Below are positions 1 to 5,082 of a stretch of DNA of 5,082 nt, in pieces (within the stretch, counting starts at the first letter, position 1; each line of letters starts with the position of its first letter). Source of the stretch: an uncultured Verrucomicrobiota bacterium (lineage in GTDB: Bacteria; Verrucomicrobiota; Kiritimatiellia; RFP12; UBA1067); contig CALCDB010000173.1 of the NCBI GenBank assembly GCA_937901395.1, positions 1 to 5,082 on the forward strand. Direction: 5' to 3'. Both the position numbers and the translations under genes were made by a program. The notes under the pieces were generated by a model that saw nothing but the letters and a program-made list of their open reading frames with translations, ran no database searches and was not told the DNA's origin.

Positions 1-285
1 AAAATATACTTCGCCCTCATATATGTCTACAAAGCCATCTCCCATAACATATTCTCTATTTGGGTAATTGGTTATTACAATTTTTTCTACAGGACTTTTT
101 TGAATATCAATTGGAAAATCTTTAAAGAAACCTTTATATGATACTGTTGCGATATTATTTCCGCCTATTTTCCACTGATAATCATCTTGATTATCATAAA
201 ACTCGACATTATCATATATTCCTCTTTCCATTGATACTACAACCGTTTCACTTGAACCATCTTTATAAAATACATCCATTTTCAT
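1..285 (-). CDS. Partial Ig-like repeat surface protein
   Basis: The minus strand is open through this whole stretch and still open at the window edge, giving 95 residues from a Met at 285 (the frame is open back to 330). The translation resembles bacterial Ig-like repeats of large cell-surface proteins. It has a strand with FYKDGSSETVVV (residues 6-17), a GGNNIATVSYKG strand (41-52), a closing FPIDIQKSPVEKIVI segment (57-71), and then NREYVMGDGFVDIYEGEVYF (76-95), which reads like the start of the next repeat. In known proteins of this type such repeats are extracellular stalk or adhesion modules. The low GC and AAA/ATA/GTA-rich codons differ sharply from the rest of the window and suggest a low-GC Firmicutes source. 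Met at 285 is probably not a real start: it lies at a junction with unrelated sequence, and an Ig repeat would normally continue upstream. The domain call is from pattern recognition only. Confidence 0.6.
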   Translation of the reverse strand, partial: MKMDVFYKDGSSETVVVSMERGIYDNVEFYDNQDDYQWKIGGNNIATVSYKGFFKDFPIDIQKSPVEKIVITNYPNREYVMGDGFVDIYEGEVYF

Positions 286-290
286 TCGTG
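276..290. other. Chimeric or rearrangement junction
   Basis: Recognisable Ig-like coding on the minus strand extends up to about 285, while recognisable ATPase coding on the plus strand starts at about 276 (PFSFVEFLDA). About ten bases therefore make sense in both genes, as expected for joining at a short shared sequence. Base composition changes abruptly here, from AT-rich to mixed. No insertion-sequence ends, target duplication or attachment-site repeat is visible, though the left partner is cut by the window edge. It may be a real inversion or insertion, or an assembly or amplification chimera. Confidence 0.6.
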
Positions 291-1130
291 GAGTTTTTGG
301 ATGCAGTTGCACAAGAGCAACTCGCGGCGATCATTAGGCGCGGGGATTGGGCTTCAATGACTACTTTCAATGAAAGGATTACGGATTTTCTGCGTCAATA
401 CTATGTTGTAGGGGGTATGCCAGAGGCGGTTGAAGTATATGTAGCTACGCAAAGTTTCAAGGAGGTTCGCGAAGTTCATCGCGAGATACTCGCTGGTTAT
501 ATGCGAGATATTTCAAAGCACGCGCCAGAGCGTGAAGTGCCGAGAATCGAAAGTTGCTGGAATTCCATACCGACGCAGTTGGCGAAGGAGAATAAGAAAT
601 TTCAATATTCCATGCTTAAGAAGGGCGGGAGAGCTTCGGAATTCGCCAATCCGCTTAGATGGTTGGAAGATGCCGGGCTTATCGCGCGAGTCAAGCGCGT
701 AACCGCCCCAATGTTGCCGCTTGAGGGATATGCAGATTGTGCCTTCAAAGTTTTTATGTTGGATATAGGCCTACTCTCCACTATGGCAGGGCTGTCGCCC
801 AAAGTCGTGCTGGAGGGTTCCAAAATATTCAAAGAATTCAAGGGCGCATTGACAGAGCAATATGTTCACCAACAGTTGATTGCCGAAACTTCAATAAAGC
901 CATATTATTACAGCACCGAAGATTCCCAGTGCGAAATTGATTTCGTGATTCAGCAAGGGATGGGCGTATGTCCGCTTGAAGTAAAGGCAGAAGAAAACAT
1001 TCATTCCCAAAGTCTCAAGGCATATCGCAAGAAGTTCGCCCCCGAACAAAGTTATCGCGCCTCAATGAAAAATTTTGATGTGCAGGATGGGCTTATCAAT
1101 ATTCCATTAGCTGGAATCCGCAACCTCTAA
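276..1130 (+). pseudogene. 5'-truncated AAA_14/DUF4143 ATPase
   Basis: This is the C-terminal two thirds (about 284 residues) of an ATP-binding protein of the AAA_14 plus DUF4143 family, normally about 400 residues. Visible landmarks in order are PFSFVEFLDA (from 276), the conserved YYVVGGMPEAV (about 399-431), LRWLEDAGLI and VFMLDIGLLS in the middle, and a C-terminal PD-(D/E)xK-like core with EIDF (933-944), EVK (978-986) and the closing IPLAG. The N-terminal ATPase part with Walker A and Walker B is absent. The reading frame continues upstream to 138, but those residues are a meaningless translation of the AT-rich minus-strand gene. These proteins are common in gut and anaerobic bacteria, often in many copies, and their role is poorly known. 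Without the P-loop it should not work as an ATPase. Whether the break is biological or an assembly artefact cannot be settled here. Confidence 0.8.
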
Positions 1131-1168
1131 TTTCGCTCCAAAAATTTCGGGGGATGGTGGGCGGATTG

Positions 1169-1197
1169 TTGTCATTGCCGAATAAATATGCTACAAT
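1169..1197 (+). promoter_or_regulatory. Sigma70-type promoter for the TerB-hom-lysC operon
   Basis: A -35 box TTGTCA (1169-1174) and a -10 box TACAAT (1192-1197) each differ from consensus by one base and are separated by the optimal 17 bases. Transcription would begin near 1204, giving a leader of about 48 bases before the ATG at 1252. The site lies in the only intergenic gap of this part (1131-1251). No lysine riboswitch, T-box or attenuator could be recognised in the short leader. Confidence 0.7.
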
Positions 1198-1239
1198 ATA
1201 CCTTTATTAGCAGTAGATAGAGAGAGAAATAGTCGATAT

Positions 1240-1246
1240 GAGGGAG
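1240..1246 (+). promoter_or_regulatory. Ribosome binding site for the TerB-like gene
   Basis: GAGGGAG lies five bases upstream of the ATG at 1252, a purine-rich Shine-Dalgarno-like match. It supports this start and contrasts with the lack of any such site before mreB. A six-codon reading frame (1238-1258, MREYRC) overlaps both the site and the start codon; it is probably chance. Confidence 0.55.
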
Positions 1247-1251
1247 TATAG

Positions 1252-1917
1252 ATGTTAATTGATATTCTTAAAGTGGTTTGTCCATTGGTGTTTCAGTCGT
1301 CGAGCTCTTCGCCGAAGAGCAAGTTGAACGAAACCGATTTGGGCATACTCAAGATAGCGCTTATGGTGGCGGCGTTGGATAATGGCGTGTTGCCATCGGA
1401 ATACGCGGCGTTTCGGTATCTGTCGCAGCATGGCTTTGGGTATACCGAGGCGGCGACGGATGTGGCGTTGAAGGCGGCGATGCATTCGGCCGGGTACATC
1501 AATTTGGTTTCCGCCAGCGATGACGACGAGGGGACCTTGGCTACGTTCATCGACGAGGCGAAGGCGGTATTGCCCACGGGGTTCGAGAAGCTGTCGATCG
1601 AGGATGTGAGGCAGGCGATTACGATGTGGGTAGCGATGGCGATGAGCGATGGCGAATATTCAAAGCGGGAAGTGGAGGCGATCGAGCGCCTAAGGGTGCA
1701 GCTCGCGGTGATGAAGGCGCAGGATATCGCAAGGCGTGAGGAATTCTGGCGCAGTCAGCCCAAGGAAGTGCGCTGCTACATAGAGGACTATCCCGGTAGC
1801 ATGGTGCCATTGATTTCGAAGGATTTCATCGGCAAGGTAACTACCATCCTAAAGGAGTTCGGGAGCACGATGAAGGCCTCCGCCAAGTTGGAGGAGCTCA
1901 TCGCAAAAGGCGAATAA
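1252..1917 (+). CDS. TerB-like protein of unknown function
   Basis: This 221-residue, mostly helical and probably cytoplasmic protein has no clear signal peptide or membrane segment; the first 14 residues are only mildly hydrophobic and are followed by a serine run (16-20). Two segments resemble the TerB/DljA-type helical fold signature, an alanine-rich helix, then an acidic DG or DNG turn, then an E-rich helix. The first is ALMVAALDNGVLPSEYAAF (36-54) and the second, clearer one is WVAMAMSDGEYSKREVEAI (126-144). This suggests an internal duplication. In TerB the acidic turn residues are linked to metal binding; whether that holds here is inference. It is the first gene of a likely operon, 22 bases before homoserine dehydrogenase, but nothing in it indicates a role in amino-acid synthesis. 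The start is supported by GAGGGAG five bases upstream and a promoter at 1169-1197. I am confident it is a real gene but not of its function. Confidence 0.75.
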   Translation: MLIDILKVVCPLVFQSSSSSPKSKLNETDLGILKIALMVAALDNGVLPSEYAAFRYLSQHGFGYTEAATDVALKAAMHSAGYINLVSASDDDEGTLATFIDEAKAVLPTGFEKLSIEDVRQAITMWVAMAMSDGEYSKREVEAIERLRVQLAVMKAQDIARREEFWRSQPKEVRCYIEDYPGSMVPLISKDFIGKVTTILKEFGSTMKASAKLEELIAKGE

Positions 1918-1939
1918 CGCGGATAAGAACGGCAAGAAG

Positions 1940-3247
1940 ATGTAAGAGATAGGCGTTGGAATTCTTGGTTTCGGTACGGTCGGCGCGGGCGTCGCGGATG
2001 GACTATTGAAGCATGGCGAGGCGATGGCGAAGCGTCTGGGCGTGAGGATAGCATTGCGGCGCATCGCCGATCCGGATATCGCGAGGGATCGTGGAATCGC
2101 GGTTCCCAAGGAGTTGCTCACCACCGATTCGGAGCAGGTAATCGACGATAGTCAAGTTGACATCGTAGTGGAGACGATCGGCGGAACCGGAATCGCCAAG
2201 ACCTTGATCTTGAAGGCGCTCAATTCCGGCAAGTGCGTAGTGACGGCGAACAAGAAGCTATTGGCGGAGCATGGCGCGGAGATCTTCGAGGCGGCGCGGG
2301 CGAATGGGGTCGATATCTACTTCGGCGCTTCGGTAGGCGGGGGAATTCCGATCATCCGTTGTTTGCGCGAGGGCTTGGCGGGCAACGAGATCGAGAGCAT
2401 ACAGGGAATTCTGAACGGAACTTGCAATTACATCCTGACGCGAATGATCAACGAGGGGGCGGATTTCGCGGCGGTGTTGAAGGATGCGCAGCGATTGGGC
2501 TTCGCCGAACAAGACCCGACGCTGGACATCGACGGATGGGATACCGCGCACAAGGCGTGCATATTATCGTCGCTCGCATACGGCATCAGCGTATCGCCGA
2601 AGGACATCGAAGTTCACGGAATACGGGAATTATCCAAGGTCGATGTAGTATACGCGGGACGGCTCGGCTATACGATCAAGCTGTTGGCGCACATCGCCAG
2701 GAAGGGCGACAACGTCGAAGTCGGGGTGCACCCGACGCTGGTGCCGAAAGAGCAGACGTTGTCGGCGGTGAACGGGGCGTTCAACGCGGTAATGGTGCAT
2801 GGCGATCTTTCGGACGATTTGCTATTCTACGGCAAGGGCGCGGGGCGCGCGCCGACCGCGTCAACGGTAATCGGAGACATCGGGGACATCGCGCGAAACT
2901 TGGCGACGGGCAGAGGAGCGCGTTACGCGAGCGCGATACCCAAAGTCTACGAGGGCGAGGTGCGCTTGGCGAAGCCGGGCGAGATCGAGGCGATGTTCTA
3001 CATCCGCTTGATGGTGGCGGATCGCTGCGGGGCGTTGGGACAACTTTGCACGATCTTCGGTCAGCATGATGTTTCGATCAAGCTCGCCACCAGTCACGAG
3101 TTCGTGAAGGGCGAGGAACGCGATGGCGTAATACCGGTGGTGATGCGCACGCACATCGCGAAGACGGAAAACGTGAAAATCGCATTACGGGCGATCGAAG
3201 AGGCGGGAATCATCGGCGAGAAGCCGGTGCTAATGAGGATGATTTGA
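1940..3247 (+). CDS. hom: Homoserine dehydrogenase with ACT domain, TAA at codon 2
   Basis: The enzyme reduces aspartate semialdehyde to homoserine with NAD(P)H, the branch to threonine and methionine. Numbering from ATG 1940 gives 435 codons, the usual length for the ACT-containing form. Landmarks are the Rossmann loop GILGFGTVGAGV (7-18), VTANKKLLAEHG (101-112), ASVGGGIPIIR (131-141), GILNGTCNYILT (156-167), the catalytic segment EQDPTLDIDGWDTAHK (190-205; E190, D201 and K205 align with yeast E208, D219 and K223), YGKGAG (297-302) and a C-terminal ACT domain (about 351-431), a feedback-control module. The oddity is the start: ATG 1940-1942 is followed at once by in-frame TAA 1943-1945, then GAG ATA GGC. 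The first ordinary in-frame start after that is TTG 2006, which would delete the glycine loop. Relatives usually begin MKEIG or similar, so AAA to TAA at codon 2 is the simplest explanation; an ATA start (1949) or a sequence error are alternatives. It overlaps the next gene by one base. Confidence 0.9.
3235..3239 (+). promoter_or_regulatory. Ribosome binding site fixing the aspartate kinase start
   Basis: GAGGA inside the last codons of homoserine dehydrogenase lies seven bases before ATG 3247. It favours that ATG over the in-frame TTG at 3244. The homoserine dehydrogenase stop TGA (3245-3247) shares its last base with the ATG, a TGATG arrangement typical of translational coupling. Confidence 0.6.
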
Positions 3248-4611
3248 TGAAAGTATGCAAATTCGGCGGAAGTTCGCTCGCGAACGCGGCGCAGTTAAAC
3301 AAGGTAATAGATATCGTATTGGCGGATCCAATGCGCAGAATCGTGGTCGTTTCGGCGCCAGGCAAGCGACATGATGGAGACACCAAGGTAACGGACTTGT
3401 TGATCGCGCTCGCGGAGGCGGCGCTCAAGGGAGAGAACACCGATCGCGAATACGGCGCGGTAGTCGAGCGCTATGCGGAGATCGCCAATGAACTCAAGCT
3501 TGGGGACGAGATAATCAAGACCATCGAGCGGGATATGAAGGAGCGCTTGGCGCAAGTCGGGGTCTTGAGGCGCGAGGAATTTCTAGATTTGATGAAAGCG
3601 GCAGGCGAGGACAACAACGCCAAGCTGGTGGCGATCGCCTTCGAGGCGCGGGGAAAGAAGGCGCGTTACGCAAGCCCAAAGACGACGGGGATGATACTTT
3701 CGGGAGAATTCGGCAATGCGCAACTCGAGCCGGATAGCTACGCGAACTTGGCGAAGGCATTTTCGAATTTCGAGGGAATCGTGGTGTATCCCGGGTTCTT
3801 CGGCTGGACGCGCGAGGGCAAGGTGGCGACGTTTCCGCGTGGCGGATCGGATATCACGGGGTCGATCTTGGCGGCGGCGATATGCGCGGATGTGTACGAA
3901 AACTTCACCGACGTCGATTCGGTCTATCCGTGCGATCCGCGCATCGTCGAGGAAGTGAAGGACGGCGAGGGCATCGCGACGATGACCTACCGCGAGATGC
4001 GCGAGCTCGCCTACGCGGGCTTTGGCGTCTTTGCGGACGAGGCGGTCATTCCGGCGGTGAAGGCCAGGATTCCGATCAACATCCGCAACACCAACCATCC
4101 GGCGGAGCCGGGCACGATGATCCAGCAGTCGCGGCGGGTCGTGCCGGGGACGGTCGTCGGCATCGCCTCGGCGGACGGCTTCGTGAACATCGTCGTCGAG
4201 AAGTACCTGATGAACCGCGAGATCGGCTTCGGCCGGCGGCTCCTGCAGGTCCTCGAGGAGGAGGGCATTTCCTACGAGCACATGCCGTCGGGCGTCGACT
4301 CGCAGTGCGTCGTCGTGAAGGAGCAGTTCCTGCCGAAGGAGAAAGAGCGCAAGATCGTCCAGAAGATCAAGGAAGTCCTGAGTCCTGATTTCGTGACGAT
4401 CGAGCGCGACCTCACGATGCTCATGATCGTAGGCGAAGGCATGTGTTACACGCCGGGCATGCTGGCGAAGGCATGTCTGGCGCTGGCGTCGGCGGGAATC
4501 TCGATGTCGATGGTGAACCAGGGCTCGAGCGAGGTCTCGTTCATGCTGGCGATCCGGAGTGCGGACAGGGACGTCGCCGTGCGGGCCCTGTACAAGGCGT
4601 TCTTCGGGTGA
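3247..4611 (+). CDS. lysC: Aspartate kinase with two ACT domains
   Basis: The enzyme phosphorylates aspartate to aspartyl-4-phosphate with ATP, the committed step to lysine, threonine and methionine. It has 454 residues, the size of monofunctional aspartate kinase III-type enzymes. Landmarks are the N-terminal KFGGSS (5-10), VVVSAPGKRHDGDTKVTDLL (33-52), SGEFGNAQL (152-160), FPRGGSDITGS (196-206) and FTDVDSVYPCDPR (220-232) of the amino-acid kinase fold. The tail from about 311 holds two ACT domains: GFVNIVVEKYLMN (311-323) starts the first, and LTMLMIVGEGM with SAGISMSMVNQGSSEVSF (389-432) forms the second. ACT domains usually bind lysine or threonine as feedback inhibitors. The APGKR form resembles the clostridial/PVC subfamily. 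It is translationally coupled to homoserine dehydrogenase. Codon choice changes abruptly near 3950: leucine TTG is common before and absent after, where CTG and CTC replace it, and isoleucine ATA disappears. The protein itself looks intact across the change. Confidence 0.95.
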   Translation: MKVCKFGGSSLANAAQLNKVIDIVLADPMRRIVVVSAPGKRHDGDTKVTDLLIALAEAALKGENTDREYGAVVERYAEIANELKLGDEIIKTIERDMKERLAQVGVLRREEFLDLMKAAGEDNNAKLVAIAFEARGKKARYASPKTTGMILSGEFGNAQLEPDSYANLAKAFSNFEGIVVYPGFFGWTREGKVATFPRGGSDITGSILAAAICADVYENFTDVDSVYPCDPRIVEEVKDGEGIATMTYREMRELAYAGFGVFADEAVIPAVKARIPINIRNTNHPAEPGTMIQQSRRVVPGTVVGIASADGFVNIVVEKYLMNREIGFGRRLLQVLEEEGISYEHMPSGVDSQCVVVKEQFLPKEKERKIVQKIKEVLSPDFVTIERDLTMLMIVGEGMCYTPGMLAKACLALASAGISMSMVNQGSSEVSFMLAIRSADRDVAVRALYKAFFG

Positions 4612-4616
4612 CCCCC

Positions 4617-4645
4617 TTGACGAAATCCAGAAAATCGCATAGAAT
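4617..4645 (+). promoter_or_regulatory. Near-consensus promoter of mreB, leaderless arrangement
   Basis: TTGACG (4617-4622) and TAGAAT (4640-4645) are each one base from the sigma70 consensus with an exact 17-base spacer. The -35 box starts six bases after the aspartate kinase stop codon. The -10 box ends only nine bases before ATG 4655, so a normal start site about seven bases downstream falls at 4651-4655, leaving a leader of about 0-4 bases. No Shine-Dalgarno sequence is present in 4641-4654. No terminator hairpin is visible between the kinase gene and this promoter, so some read-through from upstream is possible. Confidence 0.7.
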
Positions 4646-4654
4646 ACCTACATT

Positions 4655-5082
4655 ATGTTCGGAAAACTGAAATCGTTGCTCTCGACAGACATCGGCATCG
4701 ATCTCGGTACTGCGAACTCGCTGGTGTATGCGAAGGATCGTGGTATCGTGTTGCGTGAACCATCGGTGGTGGCCATTCAGGCCGGCTCTAAGCGAGTGCT
4801 GGCGGTTGGTGCCGAGGCCAAGCGCATGCTTGGCAGGACACCAGGCAACATTGTGGCGATTCGCCCGATGAAGAGTGGTGTAATCGCAGATTTCGACATT
4901 ACCGAAGCGATGATTTCGTACTTTCTCAACAAGGTGAGTCCTCGGCGGTTCTATTCGAAGTACGCCAAGCCGAGGATGGTCATTGCCGTGCCGAGCGGCA
5001 TAACCGAGGTTGAGAAGCGAGCGGTCGAAGACGCCGCCCACGCGGCGGGCGCAGGCGAAGTGTTCCTCATCGAGGAACCGAT
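4655..5082 (+). CDS. mreB: Rod shape-determining protein MreB, N-terminal part
   Basis: The first 142 residues of the bacterial actin MreB are present; the gene runs off the window end (full length is usually about 340). MreB polymerises with ATP under the inner membrane and guides cell-wall elongation with MreC, MreD, RodA and PBP2. The sequence shows the phosphate-1 motif DIGIDLGTANSLVY (12-25), REPSVVA (34-40), VGAEAKRMLGRTPGNI (51-66), RPMKSGVIADF (70-80), and the conserved VIAVPSGITEVEKRAVEDAA (109-128) followed by AGAGEVFLIEEP. The N-terminal MFGKLKSLLSTDIG matches the family beginning, so ATG 4655 is well supported despite lacking a ribosome binding site. Family N-termini of this kind often form a membrane-binding amphipathic helix. 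Codon use is more mixed than in the adjacent end of the aspartate kinase gene. MreC and MreD would be expected downstream. Confidence 0.96.
   Translation, partial: MFGKLKSLLSTDIGIDLGTANSLVYAKDRGIVLREPSVVAIQAGSKRVLAVGAEAKRMLGRTPGNIVAIRPMKSGVIADFDITEAMISYFLNKVSPRRFYSKYAKPRMVIAVPSGITEVEKRAVEDAAHAAGAGEVFLIEEP

Noticed and set aside
138..275. N-terminal extension of the ATPase reading frame from ATG 138
   Set aside because: Its residues are unlike any ATPase N-terminus, and the same DNA encodes a sensible Ig-like sequence on the other strand.
1198..1251. Lysine riboswitch, T-box or attenuator before the operon
   Set aside because: The predicted leader is only about 48 bases, too short for these elements, and has no hairpin plus T run.
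1238..1258. Six-codon leader peptide MREYRC overlapping the TerB-like start
   Set aside because: It has no convincing ribosome binding site of its own and no regulatory residue pattern such as runs of Thr, Ile or Lys; chance is likely.
2233..3069. Plus-strand open frame (278 codons) inside homoserine dehydrogenase
   Set aside because: Its Arg/Gly-rich translation is a frame shadow; the homoserine dehydrogenase frame contains all the expected motifs.
3583..4281. Long minus-strand open frame (232 codons) antisense to aspartate kinase
   Set aside because: It is Arg/Leu/Asp-rich and low in complexity, as expected for the complement of a GC-rich gene, and lies wholly inside a certain gene.
4611..4654. 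Transcription terminator after aspartate kinase
   Set aside because: No stem followed by a T run is present; the space is taken up by the mreB promoter.
4541..5041. Minus-strand open frame (166 codons) across the lysC end and mreB
   Set aside because: It is antisense to mreB, whose conserved actin motifs are unmistakable on the plus strand.

Overview
The window looks like part of a contig from an uncultured Gram-negative bacterium. The gene content and protein style would fit the Planctomycetes-Verrucomicrobia-Kiritimatiellae group, but that is a guess from resemblance and no search was run. At the left edge it is fused to unrelated, AT-rich DNA.

Layout. Bases 1 to about 285 are AT-rich (roughly 27-33% GC in two 60-base lines counted). 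Read on the minus strand, they encode part of a bacterial Ig-like repeat protein of a Firmicutes-like kind. At about 276-290 this meets, in opposite orientation, the headless 3' part of an AAA_14/DUF4143 ATPase gene (plus strand, to 1130). Bases 1131-1251 are intergenic and carry a good sigma70-type promoter. A likely three-gene operon follows: a small acidic TerB-like protein of unknown function (1252-1917), homoserine dehydrogenase (1940-3247) and aspartate kinase (3247-4611). Six bases after the kinase stop, a second near-consensus promoter drives mreB, which starts at 4655 and runs off the window end.

How the genes work together. Aspartate kinase and homoserine dehydrogenase catalyse the first and third steps of the aspartate pathway, leading to lysine, threonine and methionine. 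Both carry C-terminal ACT domains for feedback control, and their TGATG overlap suggests coupled translation. MreB is the actin-like cell-shape protein and appears to be transcribed on its own.

Points most worth a second look: (1) homoserine dehydrogenase has its expected ATG followed at once by an in-frame TAA, and no ordinary start codon remains before the Rossmann glycine loop; (2) the mreB promoter sits so close to the ATG that the mRNA should be leaderless or nearly so; (3) synonymous codon use switches sharply inside the aspartate kinase gene near 3950; (4) the left junction resembles a microhomology chimera. I found no convincing new multi-gene system.
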